A stretch of 64,000 bases of DNA from Viscum album (GCA_963277665.1 OY728165.1:1756866772-1756930771), one strand, 5' to 3'. Counted from the stretch's first letter, positions 23,481-37,130 are shown. Program-made: numbers and translations. Notes: a model not told the origin generated them from the letters alone.

Positions 23481-26400
23481 TAAATAGTGTTTAGAAAAAA
23501 CACAATTCTGATAAAGAAGTTCATGTAGTGGATGTTTATGAAGAAAAATTAAAAAAATAAGGAACAAACTTTAACATCAAGACCTCTAGCTCAATTCATT
23601 ACAGAAGTAACATTTAATTGAACTCACAATACCGCTTCATAATAAATCAAATAATGAAAAGGAGGAATACATATTTCTTTTATTTTCTTATGAATCATGA
23701 ATATTAAATTCATTATCTCTCTTATATTCAGGAACTATGTTAGCACATCCAATGGAAAATCATCATTTTTCAATTTTGAACTCTCCAAAACAACTCACAG
23801 AGATATATATCTAAATAAATAAAAGCTAAAATATTTTATAAATAAATACAAGGAATAATATTTTTATATAATAAATATAGATACATGTATACAACATATT
23901 TAGATGGATATAAATATTTATTGATGATTATATAAAAGGAATAATAAAATCTTCACAATTAGTTACTCTGATTACTAAAGATATGAGTTTTATATTTAAT
24001 TAATGGAAAATATCATTTGACACACTAAACTATTTTATAATGAACAAGGATTATTTGATTTTATAAAAATCCAAGGAGATCCTATCATGAGAATAAGAGG
24101 TTATAATATTAAATATTTTTATTATAATGTTTAATTTTTTTATAGAAGATATTGAAAGTCTCAATTAAGTAGTTTCTAAATCTACAACATAGCATGATGA
24201 AGTGATGATTTTTATGGTTATTAGGAATAATATTTTTAAATTAGATTTATTCTATTCTTATAAACTCATTAATTTTTTTATAATTAAGAAAACGTCATTT
24301 TATTAACGTTCCCAATGAATGACCTTGTATATTTTCTTGGATGGATGTTTTATAAGTTCATTTGATTACTATCTATTTCATATAATTTTTTGTTGGTGTT
24401 CGTTAATATATTGAAAAAAATAGATATTTTTCATTCGATAAAATTTAATGTATAGTTTATAACTTTCATTTTTATTTTAATAACGAAAATATGGGATAAA
24501 ATTAGGAAAATATTCTTAGCATTTGCATAAATGAAATAAGGGGATTAAATTGATAAGTAACTAAAAGGGTGATATTAATAAATATGTAAAGAGGGAATAT
24601 ATATTTTCAAATTTATTTAATCATTTATTTTTCATTTTGAGTTTCATTTTTATATTTACACAATGGTGGAAATTTTTTAGTTGAAATTTTATTTCAAAAC
24701 ATTCTAAAATTATTTTTGTATATCATAGAAAACATAATAAAATACATCATTTAAATTATATTATATTTATGAAATGTCTAAAATTTCTTGTAGAATGATT
24801 ATAATTTTTACCATACATAGAATACATCATAAAACAAATTTAAATTTACTCAGTTATTTTTGGAGAACCAAATTAGGCACAATATATATTAATTCTCTAA
24901 AATGAACTAAATTGGAATGAATTTTATAAATCATATGAACTTTTACATTATATATTGTATGAACAATGTCACTATAAATTGTAAATATGTCTATAAATTC
25001 CATAAGATGATGTATCATAAATTCTCATGAGAAAATGCTATATTTTTTCTTCATGATAAACTTATCAGATGATGGAAAACAAGATAATAGTAGGATAATT
25101 TATAACGACTAACTAGATAAATATTATATAATTTTATGGAGTAAATAAAATTATTCAATCAGAGGGAACCATTGAAGAACTTTAATGATTCATAATTATA
25201 ATCGATTATTAGATATAGAAAATTTACATTACCTTATTTTTTTAAAATAGATTCATCTTATGTACTTTGGAAATTCCTCTACAAAGTAAGGAATATGACT
25301 TCTGAATAAATTCACATAAATAGAGGAATCCTTTGAGGAGGCCGAATCTTTTGAATTACCAATGATATAAAGTTACATTTAATATTTTGTGAAATATTTT
25401 TACTCATTTGATCCATTGTAATTGTTAGATAGTTATTATCTTATGAAATCTATGTGAGGAATTTAAATATCTTAAGATGTTTAATGTTTTTAATTATCTA
25501 TTTGAATTTTTGTTTGTTCTATGGATTTAGAGTATATTAATACATAGTTTATTAAAATTTTTATGATCAAGGGTTAAAAGAAATATAGAACCAAAATCTA
25601 TGACAAAACTGTTGACTTGGACCATTATGTGTTGAAGAGGAACCAATAACATGGAGACATATCATATATATTTTGATTGTGATTAAAAATCAATTTCCTC
25701 TAAAATATATTTTTCAGAAAAATTATTTATATTATTTCTATATGTATTATTATTTACATTATATTGTTTTAATATATCTTGTATTCTTATATTTTTCTTT
25801 CTGTTAGACATGTATAATGAATGTTTTGTTGTGATAAAAATTTCAATAACAATAATTTTATAATTTATTAGAACAATAATCTATCTAATTACATGATTAT
25901 ATATATGAAAAATAATTATTTGAATTAAAATATTAATATTATAGTGAGGTTTCTTATTTTTAAATTATAAACAACAATTCATAACCCCCTCCTTTAATAA
26001 ATTTATTACTTCTATGTTCTTTCATGTTTATATTTTTTAGGATAGAAAAAATAAAGGGGAATATGTGTCATTTTATAAAGATGTGGAGGAATAGATCCAT
26101 ATGAATTTCATTAACGATGTTTTCCATAATTTTTATGATATATGGAGTTGGTTTTATTTTATTGACTTCTTCTATTAGGATCACCAATTTTCTGTGTTAG
26201 ATTCCATTTTTTGTATACTAAAAATAGAAAGAAATAAAATTGACCTCAAATTTAGTAAAATATGTTTTCCAATAAATAAAAGTTTTTTTCGAAGAAGTAG
26301 TAATCACAGAACATTATATAAGAATGTTTTGTTCCCTCAAATAATTAGAAGGATAAGATAATTAATATTATAGTGAAGTTAAAATGAGACTATGATATGG

Positions 26401-29400
26401 TGACAATGAGATTAACCTTATTTTAATCTATGAATAAGAGGAGGAGGAAGCTGACTAGACATAGTTGTTCGAAGAATATAACACAATATAAGAAGAAGAC
26501 ATATTAATGATTGTAACTTCATGATGTGATAATGTGAATACCCACAATATTTGGTGTTTTATTTAGCTGAACAAATTAATAGAATCTATGGTTTTTATTA
26601 TATACTTAGTTGATATGTTTTAATAGGTTTTGTTCATGAATACTATGTTATGAAAAACCAAGGAGTATATTTAAAAATATATGGGGTTGTTAAATGAAAT
26701 TGAGAGTAAGAATAATTTTTTTATATTGAATAATATAAGGAATTAAAAGACTTAGTATTTTAGGATGTACAATGTAATTATAATGTTGTTTCATAGATAA
26801 AAAATCTTAGTAATATACATAAACGAGAGAAATATTCTTGAGACCAAAAATCATGTTTTTTGCTTGGTTGAAGGGGTTCATTAGTAAGCTATATTTGATC
26901 ATGTGTTTAATATTTTGATCCATTACCTATGTAATATGTAAATAATGTTTTAATAATTATACCTATAGAAATCCAATTTAATGTTAATAATATGATTTAT
27001 AGTGCAAAATACATTAACATGGATATCCAAGTCACAATAAGGTGTATGATTCATGTGAGTTGACGAACCTTTTATAAATTAATGATCTATAATTACAGTA
27101 TTCATTTGATACTTATTTGTGTATTTTATTATAAGAAAATAAAAAATTTGATTTTATTAATCAAAAATAGATGTTCAATTTCCAAAAGGGTTGACTTTTG
27201 GTTTAATAAATTTGAATTTGTAAAATTTTTTATAACACATAATTCATCCCCTATCACATAAGTGTGTATTAACAAATTCACTAGGGATATCAAATACTAT
27301 CAGTAATTAGAAATAGGTTTTAAGATCACATAACATATAAATTTTCTACTCAAGAACACATTATTTGAGTCATCGATATTATAAATTATTTAATGTTCGT
27401 GGGTTAAACATGTCAATACTAGGGTGAAAAACAATAAACAGTTAAGTCATATCTCGATTCTTGGTCATTTTTGACCCATGCACTTCATGAAGCCTCTTAT
27501 CAAAAACCAGTTGAGTGATGTTGTTTTAGATTACCGACTAACTAGGAGAAGTTTTCTCAACTGGTGGATTGATGGGTAGATATTCAACCATTTATGAAAA
27601 GATGGGACCCACCTACAATGTAGATGGATGTACTCATAGACCCAAATGATACTTATAATCATATAAATATGTTTCTTAATTTAAAGAAGTGAAAAAATCT
27701 TATATTTTTTGGTGAACATAAACCATATGCTGTAGTATATTATAATTTTTGTGGTGATTCAAAATTCTCACCTAGTCTAGATATCATTATAACTTATGGT
27801 TATCTTGTTAAAATTATTCATTCTAGAATATAATGATTATGTATTATTATATTTTTATGGGAATATGATGATATTTGTTTCATAGAATGAAATAGATAAA
27901 CTTTTCTAGGAATATTTTTCATCAGATGTGTTGGGGGTGGGGTATGTATTGGTATTATAGGATCAATATTAAGATCATGTAAGCATGATTGAGTACACAA
28001 TGAGGGTCAAAATATCATTACATACATATAATGCAAGGATCATGATTTATTTTTTAATGATCAGTGGCTTTAGGGGAGACTTTTAATAGTGATTAATGTT
28101 ATGGTTTAATTGATTAACATCCCATAATTTTATAAGGTATTAGATAAGTCATTCAAAACATATGGTATCTTGCAAAAAACACTTCTAAGGTTATTAGAAT
28201 GTGTAGGAAAACCTTAATGGGAATAAATAATCACAACTACATAGTGAGAAACTATTTGGTATTCTCATCTGAATAAATAACTTTATTAGATATGGTATAG
28301 AAAATTGATTCCAAATAATCCAATATAGGTACCTAGTAGAAATAGAATATGCTTTTTAATTTATGTAATTTTTTGGGATAATTGGATTTAATTTTTTCCA
28401 CCATGTTGGTAGGAGTTGGAGGTCCTCCCTAAGAGAGGAAACAACTAATACCATTAAAACACCGAGGTTGATAGGGTAACCCTAATACTGGAGGAATGCA
28501 TATAGAAGCATCTATGTGTGTTTGATTTTTTGATACCATCCCCCAACCACACAATTTTAGATGTCTACATTGATATAAAGCTATAGTTATTTAGAGAAAG
28601 GTACCAATAAAGGTGATGATTTGCTTCAAAACAATATTGGACGTATTATGTTCATCTTAACTAACTTGTATCTTCTACTCATCGATACCAACAAAATTAT
28701 TTTTTCCTAACATATGTTTTTATCGACAGCCAGAGATCCCAATAGAGATATATAAGAAATCACATCAGATTGAGACTCCTACTATTAGTGATTAATTACT
28801 CTTTAACATAGGATATAGTTCTAGTATTACTAATATTATAGAGATTCTATTAGGATCTCGTCACATTATATATGTGACCATATGTTTTCATCCTTTTCAA
28901 AAATTCGATATAAAATGTCCTGTATAATGTAGATTTCTATCTGTTCACGTTTTTTTAACTTGAAGTATGGTTGAAATTCTCTATTACCATTGAATAGGAG
29001 AGTACATCTAGATGAGAAGGGTTATCCCATAGTATATAATACATTTTTAATCTTTTTTTGGAGATACATTTACTACATACCACTGATATTGTGTAGTATT
29101 GATTACCTAAATGGATTAAAATTATATAAATATTTTCCTAGAAGAAGTTCCAACATTTTCCCCCTCTAGAATAGGTTATTTTTTTTATTCACCCTAAGAC
29201 AATATTGATATCTATACTGACTTATCAAATTAATTTGGGTGATATTGGTGAGCTAAAACATTAATTATGGTTCCTTCAAATGAAAGGGTTTGTTAATATC
29301 AGAGTACCACCAAGTACATCTATTGTTCTATTATCTATGATAGAAAATGAGATGTTAAAGATAAATAATGATATTCATAACCTAAGTAGGTGATAGAAAA

Positions 29401-30490
29401 TTATATAATGACTATTGAAATAATAAATTACTAAAATTATTTGATAAAATGATCATATATTCCTTAGTGATTTATCATATTTCCATGTATCACTAGCTTT
29501 GAGTTCGTGAGGGTGAAATCTTGAAGACAACATTATAATTAATCTGCGGTAACATTGTTCCCCTATTGATTTCATTTGTTATTATAAATTATCTTGGTGT
29601 CCATGGTACTCATAAATATGATATTAAAACTTTACATGGTCTAGTTTATTGTGGTTTCATTAATGGTATCCCCATTTACTATCATATAGAATAGAATCAT
29701 GATGGGAATCGAATAAGTATCCTAAAAAACATTACAATATTTTATTTTAAGAAAACATATCCATGTATCCATTCACATATAATATTTCAATACTTATATA
29801 TTGTTCATTTTAGAAAGAAACATTATAGTTTTTTCCTGAAAAATAATTAACTTATTACTAGGGAGCCACCCAATATGGTATTTTAGGTGTAATGATTTAT
29901 TGGGATAGTATGATTTTACAAGTTATTTATTGTGGAAATCACCCATATTGCAGAACCTAAAATATCCCTTTACTAAAATGTGAATCCATTTATTTGGGTT
30001 AAATAATTTATTGTATCTTTTTAGGATCAATATTAGTGATTAACTATTTCCACAGTGTTATAATTGGATTGGTAGGTATAATAAGATGTTCCATAAAATT
30101 GATTCATGGTGTTGTCTCTAAAAATAATTTATTGGGTGAGAAATTACAACTTATAGAAATTAATATTTGTGTTTTATATGATCATTTCCTTTTTTAACAT
30201 ATTATAGAGGTTTTCTTAAAGTGGACAAAATGTTATCCTCTTCAAGGTGTGATCAGTGGTTCCTACATTAATGTTAAATTAATTGTTTTCAGATATGTAT
30301 TCATCCCCTTTAGTGAATAATAACATTTTAGGAAAACATTATAGGATCATTAACACCATTTTTTGTGTCCATTCATCAATTATAGTGTTGATGAGTTTAG
30401 TTCTTAATTCCTCATAATTAAATATGTATATAATTGGAATAAATATAATATAGGTTTCAAAAAACTCATTGTGGTCATAAAGTGGTAGTC
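23481..30490 (+). mobile_element. AT-rich interior of gypsy relic F, largely unreadable
   Basis: Seven kilobases of degraded AT-rich DNA lie upstream of a plus-strand integrase relic, where gag, protease and RT would be expected. A weak RT-like trace (NLKYG.NSL against the family's DLRSGYHQL) occurs near 28958-28990, but it is not strong enough to call. No uninterrupted frame above about 60 codons has recognisable motifs. Confidence 0.4.
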
Positions 30491-30494
30491 AGAT

Positions 30495-31500
30495 AATTTA
30501 ATGATAGAATTCATCATGAGACATCTATAGTAAGTAGATATTTTTAATATTATCAGGATGTTTTTTGATTATAATATTATATCAATACACATCATAAACA
30601 TTCAAGAGTAGAATTCGATAGAGATATTGGGATTCCTATACATAGATGATATTGTGATATTTCACAGAGTTCCCTCAATTATGTTCACTAATCATGATCC
30701 TTATTTCATGTCACTTTTTTATAGATTTTTATAGCATGATTATAATACCCATCTACATTTGAGTAACACTTCTCACCATTAGACAAATTTCCAAATTAAT
30801 AGGATAGTCTAGGATCAACATGATTTTATTTGAGTTCATGTGAAACATTTTGAAATTATATTGATTGATTGCTTGTAATTAGTAGAGTTTATATAAAAAA
30901 TGTAGCACTGTATAAAAATTTGAATCCATTCAAGGAATTGTATCAGAAACCTTGTAGGTCACTCTTTTAATGTGTGAATATTAGTGATTTATCTCCAATG
31001 GGACAAGATCTGATGTTGTTTACGACGGGGAAAGTGTAGGTGATCTAAGAGTGTATATGTATTTCATATATTCAATATAATTTTTATATATAGTGTATAT
31101 AATTTCCTTTATTGTTTTAGGATGGATAAAATGTGTTATTAGATGTCTCACATTAGCAGGGTTTTAAAAGGTTTTGATGGGGGTTGAATGCAATCCTGGT
31201 TCTTCATCAGACTATTCCAGACTCTATTTTGGTTATGTCAGTATTCATATCTTATATAATTACCTTATAAAATGGTAAACCACTGAATATATTCCATATT
31301 ACCTATATTACATGATATCACCAGGACCCATCACACAATAATAACATTGTTTATAAGGATTCCAAGGAAGACACAACCATTGTTGAGTATGTTGTAGATA
31401 TTAATGATCAATGATATGTAAATCATTGATGGTGAGTTATTACAAATGGTTTTACCATGTGGTAGTATTAAAATATGTCATAGATATCATGGTGGGATTA
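30495..31500 (+). pseudogene. Ancient Ty3/gypsy integrase and C-terminal tail (relic F)
   Basis: Ordered family traces are seen across frames. IEFIMRHL (30504-30527) stands for MDFxxGLP. LYIDDIVIFHRVPS (from 30636) stands for the ...EIVRLHGVP strand. TNHDPYFMSLFYRFL stands for SDRDPRFTSRFW. PFKELYQKPCRSLF (30926-30967) stands for the PFEALYGRKCR block. QDLMLFTTGKV (about 31000-31045), LDVSH.QGFKRF (about 31139) and YHQDPSH (about 31306) follow the order of the chromovirus integrase C-terminus. The catalytic acids are altered (Asp to Glu, Asp to Asn, Glu lost) and stops are frequent. Confidence 0.78.
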
Positions 31501-31574
31501 TGAAAAACAGGTGACCATAATACCCAATCATTATTACATGAATTTTACTTTTCCGAATGGAAATACATGAATTT

Positions 31575-31586
31575 GTGGAGGATAAA
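31575..31586 (+). other. Possible polypurine tract of relic F
   Basis: GTGGAGGATAAA lies just downstream of the integrase/chromodomain relic, in the position and form of AAAGGAGGTGATAA before LTR E. The following bases do not show a clean LTR start, so this is tentative. Confidence 0.35.
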
Positions 31587-33057
31587 TCCAATAATTTTTT
31601 CCAAAAAAAATAATTTCTAAAAATTTATCTAATAAATTTTAAGGTTTTTATGATGTAAAATTTCTTATTTTTATTCATGGTCATATGAAAAATATATATT
31701 ATATATATAATACTATTTTTATCTATTCAAGCTTGATCATTTGGTAACTCTTAAATTTAGACAAGAAATGAATAATTCACATTGTGGTTGTGTGTGAAAT
31801 GGGAACATTTCTTGAGATGTGGTATATTCGATAACGTAAATTTTAAAACCATAAATTGAGAATATTCATGATTTAACTGAAATAAAATTAAATAATTATT
31901 TTTATAATGTTGTGTGTGGTGATGTGGTGGTGAAATGTCCTAGTGACAATCCAATGACATTGCATGTGGTTATGACATGGATTGTTTTAATTTTTATGGG
32001 AGTACATGTATATTTATATGGAAGATATGAAATTAATAGTTTATTTACCTATTTGTTTTAATAATGATAAATGATTAGTATATTTTATAGGGGGGTTGGA
32101 AATTATTCTCTAAATATAATTCAATAATGGCCTCATTAGAATTTTATAGGATAAATTCCTCTTCATATAATTATGTTTTTCATTATTTTAGGTGTTAACC
32201 TTAATGTGTGTGTGTGTGTGTCTGTATATATCTAAAAATGAAAAAGTTATTTTTCCTCTTTATGTTATTCGAATTTGGGGTGAGAAATCATATTTTAGGA
32301 TCAAAATATATATTCCCAAAAACAGATAAATAACAATGATGTATGAATTTATTATTATTATTATACATCACACTATTCATTGTCTAATTCCCACAATGTT
32401 GAATAATATCATTATGATTTTCCTCAATGGCTAACAAAAAACTAAGGATATTGAATAAAATTTTATAATGAAAAATATTTAAATCGTTTTACTACTATTT
32501 TAATTGTTCTCTTACAATGAAAATTATTTTTATTTTATATTAAAAATATTATCACTCTAAAGCGAAAAGAATCCGATGAATAATAATGAAACCAATTTGA
32601 CATTAGGCTAACATGAAATAATTAATTGAGTAGTTATACCCCAGTAATTTTTTGGAGAAAAGAGATTGAAAATAATATATTTAAGTAGGTCAAAACATTA
32701 TTTTATATTTCAATTTTTTATTATAAATAACTATGAGAATGATTTTACCCTAGTAATGTATCATATATGGAAATCTATGTTTCCACTATTCAGATTTCTT
32801 TCCATTGAATTTTAGAAAAAAAATTCTTCATTTGAAAATGAATATCCAAATCAGTTAATATGCGATACTCAATGATGAAAATACATTCCATATTTTAGTC
32901 CCTAGAATAGTTTCCCCACTATGAAAATAAATTCATTCTTCCCTCTCACTATCATTTGAACCAAAACAATGTGTGAACATATACTTATGTGGTAGGGTAA
33001 TCCATAAATCACTTATATCCAAATTATCTCTCATTCATTCTTCCCTTTGTTAATTGA
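31587..33057 (+). mobile_element. Probable start of 3' LTR of relic F, interrupted by element H
   Basis: This is non-coding AT-rich DNA following the F integrase tail. It should be the U3 part of the F 3' LTR by position. A weak TATA-like ACTATGAAAATAAA at about 32918-32931 lies about 1330 bases in, close to the 1342 bases of LTR E. Element H begins at 33058. A (TG)n run lies at 32205-32224. Boundaries are inferred. Confidence 0.38.
32205..32224. repeat. (TG)n microsatellite
   Basis: About nine TG units with one interruption (TGTCTG) at the end, followed by TATATA. A simple sequence repeat in non-coding DNA. Confidence 0.85.
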
Positions 33058-33845
33058 TGTCATGACCCATCCTCGGAACCCCGACGTGACTACCCCAAGC
33101 CTACCTCCCATAGGCCAGGGGCTGGTGACTAGCACCAAGGAGTAAATGTTGTTAAAAAGGGGAAGCGATTGCCTTTGTAAAGTAAACAAACACGATAGAG
33201 TAAGAAAGTAGAAGTAAACACTATGTAAAAACTGAGTACAATAGTATGTGAGGAAATGTAAGTGGGCCAGAATACAAACCCAAACTGAAAGTAAAGTACA
33301 ACTGGAATGTAAGTAAAAAAAATGTAAGTAAAACTGCAACGTCGATCCGTCACTGGAAGCCCCACCTAAAGGGTGGGTACAGATAGTCTCCACAGCTCCA
33401 CGGGTCCTGCCATCCGCTCCGTGTATGTCCCGCCCAGTGGTCCACCTCCAGGTACCGACTCGCTCCACAAGACTCAGCCACGATCAGCGTTGTCCATCGT
33501 CTGTATCCAACACACCGTAGTACGGGCATAGCCCATGCATGGGTCAGTATACGCTACTCATTTGGTACCCTGAGACCCTTGATCGTCTCCCAGTACCCAC
33601 AATGGAATGATACAATCACGAAGTAACATTCGACAGTACTTAAGTATATACCCATACATACACCTAAGTCATCAATCCCATTTCAGCTCCAACATCTGAG
33701 CCCATGTTCGATCATATCCACACAGGATAGCACAACCAATCCACATAGGATAACACCACCCAATCCACATAGGAAATCCAGTCAATAATATCGAATATAA
33801 TGATTTAATGTCTAGATTCATCTAAAACTAGGATTAAAATCATGA

Positions 33846-34346
33846 TGTTGAAACTATAGCTACTGGGGAAACTACTCCTGTATCGAGTGCAGTGGGCCTA
33901 CAGCTATAACCAAGCACTTCCCATTAACCTTGGACTGCTGTAGTACTCGACCAATCGAGTACGATGGGTCTGCTGCTATAACAAGTGATTCCCACCATGG
34001 GTATTCCACTACAACCAAGCGCTCCCCCTCATAGCCTCCATATTTACTCCTTCTGTTGGGTACTATGGTTTGCCGCTACAACCAAGCGCTCATCCGTCGT
34101 GGGTCTGCAGCAACAACCAAGTGCTCCCCCTCATAGCCTTTAGAGGAACCCCTTCTATTGAGTAACATGGTTCTACCGCTACAACCAAGCGCTCCTCTAC
34201 TGTGAGTCTGCCACTACAACCAAGAGGTCCCCCTCATAGCCACCAGAGGAACTCCTTCTGTTGAGTACTGCGGGTCTGCTGCTACAACCAAGCGCTCCTC
34301 CATCGTGGGTCTGCCACTACAACCAAGCGCTCCTCACTGGGCTATT
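33846..34346 (-). repeat. Composite minisatellite in H 3' LTR
   Basis: Repeats centred on GCTACAACCAAGCGCTC alternate two spacer forms. A short one (about 35 bases) carries CTCCNNCGTGGGTCTGC. A long one (about 68 bases) carries CCCCCTCATAGCC and CTTCTGTTGAGTA. Four to five composite units are visible, with drift toward the left. The other LTR has the same array. Confidence 0.85.
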
Positions 34347-34989
34347 CGAAACACATCAACTCGATCGATCAACAATCATACAGTCTCAGCCATCTCGAGG
34401 GTTTCATAATGATTGAAATTACCGTAGCCTTCACCGTCGAACCCACGGAGGATTCTCGTACGAAAGTTATTGTCGTCGCAGCTAGCTCGAGGGTTTCCGC
34501 ACATAGCATGCTCGTTCCGGGAGGGTCCACTCCACGAGCCAAGAGGTCGATACATCAATTGACACATAGTCTAGAGTTGATGTATCCCAGAGTTCTGTCT
34601 CGTCAAAAGGAAAACAACGCGGTAGACGACACGTCAATCGGACGCCCGATCCGTGAGTTATTGGCCTTTTCGTCCTAGGGTCCCGGTTGGTTTTTAAGTC
34701 AAAACCAACTCGACCACACTCCAGATGCGTCTAAACCTCATGTTGAGTAAGAAAAAAGTTCCTTCTCACTAATAGGAATCCAACAAAGTTGACGGAATGT
34801 CAATCAGACGTTTGGAGCTCAGGTTATAAGTGTTTCTGCTCCGAGGGCCCGGTTGGTTTCGTGTTCGAACCAACTCGGCTGTACATAAAGTTATCCTAAA
34901 CCTTGAGTGTAATATACTGAAACGACCATCTCTATAAAAGGATCGCATCGCAACTGATGATTCATCGATCGGAGGTCTGTAGCCCATGA

Positions 34990-35420
34990 TATGGGGAAAA
35001 TACCGGAAGGGGCTTGAAAATGGGGGGTCTGGGCCCGGACCGACCCGACCCAAACCCCCCTTGGTCTGCCCCAACCAGGTCGACCCGAACCGGGTCAGGG
35101 TCCGACCCATTAGTGCGCGGCCCGAGGCGTCTTGGCATTGGCCACGGGGGGTTCGCTCGGCGCTGGCTGATCGGCTTCACAAAGGGTGTGCTTCCCCCTT
35201 GATTGGAGTCACGGCCCCCGCGTGGGGGCCGCTCCTTCTCTGGGGTGCGCCGGGCACCGCCACCTCCTGGCGGCTGGCCAGTGCTGGCCGCCACCTCTGG
35301 CGGAGTCTTCCGCGGACCACCGGACCTGCTCCGGTGGTCCGTTTTGCCTGCCGTCATCACCAGCGGTCCTCTCGCGACCGGCTCTTCACTTTGAAGTCCT
35401 CATAATGCCTTTGCGGCCTG
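34990..35420 (-). other. GC-rich, CpG-rich core of H 3' LTR
   Basis: An abrupt GC-rich block with CCCGACC/CGGGTC runs followed by GGCGG- and CCGG-rich sequence, inside DNA that is otherwise balanced or AT-rich. Overlapping open frames on both strands are explained by the scarcity of AT-rich stop codons. The block recurs in the 5' LTR at 40960-41470. Confidence 0.7.
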
Positions 35421-36551
35421 CTTTGTCGGCACGAGTCGATCCGCACACCAAGATCAATGAAACGGTGGGATCAGACATGATCGTTGGTCCGGACCCACCG
35501 CGTTAGCGGTTCAAATGACTTTTGATAATTAAAAACATGTCGAGGATATAAATCAAAAAGATTTAATTAAACCAAAACCCCTACCTCAGTGTGTTGATGA
35601 ACGAAGATCGTCGTGGGAAAAGAATGTCACAGAAGAAATCTCTGTAAGCATCGACGATGTCCTAGAGAAGAGAATCATCAGCACCGTGGTACATGTCGTC
35701 GCGGTAGACGGCATCGTGTCATCGATTTTCGAGGATGGAATCTCTCACGGGCTGCGGAGAGGGATGAAGACGGTATGACGAACTCCCCTTTGCGGTGACA
35801 AAGTTCTTCATCGAAGGCTCCGAGTTCTTCGCGTTCTTCATCGAGGAAGAATAACTTCAAGACTTAGTGATTTATCCCCCCAATTCTTCTCGCACAATGC
35901 AACCACCTAATAAAATAATTATTGCCTTATTTTATTACGCATGACATCTATTTTTGTAATTCAAAAACAGACCATGATTTAAATATCGCGCATTGTCCAA
36001 TTAATGAGGCGTTTAAAATTTATTTAAACGCAAGAGTTGACTTGGAATTTAAATAGGGGGCGCGGGTGAGTTACCATATTAAATGCACGTGGAAGGTAAA
36101 ATGAAATAAAGGGGTGGGGCTTGTGTGGGACCCATATCACTAATATTCTACCTAGGAGTTAGGGTATTAGTGGGTCCACTCCAACCATCAATCATAGGGT
36201 TAAGCTACCTTAAATAAAAATAAAATTTCATTGTAGAAAATTTTATTTTTATTATTTTGATAACCCCAAAATTTAAAAACCTCACCTAAGAAGATGAAAC
36301 TCCAGAGAAGGTGTTCGTAAGCAATTACCAGTGCTGTGATTCCATCGGTGCCCTCAGATTTCGATAACTAGCACTAGTTCAAAAGTTAGAAAAACCCGCT
36401 CGTTCGTTCACTGAATGTACCCGTGCCAAACTTCGGAATTTGATTCTGGGCACACCGGGCCTCGGAATCAAATGCCGTCAAAACCTGTGTTCCTGTAAAA
36501 TTCCCAAGAAAATTAATAAAAAAATTTCCTTGAATTTTACGGGTCATTACA

Positions 36552-36629
36552 TTACTCTGACCTCAGTTATTTACGTCCTTGTAACGATACATCATAAACT
36601 AGGGGAAAAAATGTCAGTACTGAGCATGC
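36552..36629 (-). other. H interior between pol end and 3' LTR
   Basis: A short non-coding spacer. Read on the minus strand it ends ...CTGAGGTCAGAGTAA before the LTR start, a purine-rich stretch that may be a decayed polypurine tract. Confidence 0.45.
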
Positions 36630-37130
36630 ATCTGAGCCTCCCTTTCCCAAGTGCTCCCTTGGCGGTTTCCATGCAGCCATCTAATGCGAACTAGAGGTAT
36701 TGACCATCCACATAGGTCCCGCTCAGGTCGATCCTAGATCTCCACCGGGACCTCCGCAAAAGTCTCCCCATCGTCAAAGTCCAGCTCCCCATGGTCGATG
36801 ATATGCGTCAGGTCATGCACGTATCTCCTCAGCTGAGATTAAATGAAAAAAATCGTGAACCTGATGCAACTGAGGTGCTAGAGCCATGCGGTAATCCAGC
36901 TCACCTATCATGTTGAGGACATGGAACGGTCTGATGAAGGGAGAAGATAACTTGCCACCTCGGCCAATTCTGCATAATTCATGTCGAGGTGAGACCTGCA
37001 AGAAGACGTGGTCGCCATACTCAAACTCCAGTGGCCTCCGCCTACTATCAGCAAAAGACTTCTACCGGCTCTGAGTTGTCCTCATCCGCTCCTGGATGAC
37101 CTGGACCTTCTCTGGTCCTACAAGTGATTC
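36630..37130 (-). pseudogene. Integrase C-terminus and chromodomain-like tail of element H
   Basis: Read on the minus strand: EKVQVIQERM, RRPLEFEYGDHVFLQVSPRH, GGKLSSPFIRPFHVL, GELDYRMALAPQL, VHDFFHL, then PVEI.DRPERDL, IPLVRIRW and STWEREAQMHAQY. This is the order of the Tekay/Del chromovirus integrase C-terminal domain followed by its chromodomain-type tail. The domain would target integration to chromatin. The catalytic core that should precede it is absent, and a stop interrupts PVEI.DR. Confidence 0.9.

Larger units (their letters stand above)
33058..36551 (-). mobile_element. 3' LTR of Tekay-type gypsy element H
   Basis: Read on the minus strand the LTR starts TGTAATGACCC at 36551 and ends ...GGGTCATGACA at 33058; length is 3494 bases. 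It matches 39018-42597 over its whole length, with roughly one difference in seven in a sample compared by eye. It holds the ACAACCAAGCGCT minisatellite and a very GC-rich block. The ORFs in it on either strand are not coding. Confidence 0.92.

Noticed and set aside
30636..30659. YIDDIVIF reading, resembling the reverse transcriptase YxDD box
   Set aside because: The downstream residues (HRVPS...HDPYF...FY) match the integrase stretch ...EIVRLHGVP...DRDPRF, so this is integrase; the YIDD is coincidental.
33031..33468. 145-codon minus-strand ORF
   Set aside because: Starts within the H LTR and runs into flanking DNA; the 5' LTR analogue (39067-39564) has a shifted frame. Chance.
33846..34346. 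Regular repeats as a possible CRISPR array
   Set aside because: Spacers are repeated too, unit lengths vary, the array is inside an LTR and the genome is a plant's.
34936..34945. Plus-strand CTATAAAAGG in the H 3' LTR as a promoter
   Set aside because: The other LTR reads CAATGCAAGG at the same place, and the element is on the minus strand.
34986..35506. Overlapping long ORFs in the GC-rich part of H LTRs (also 41096-41567)
   Set aside because: They occur in several frames on both strands because GC-rich DNA has few stops; no motif, and not matched in frame between the two LTRs.
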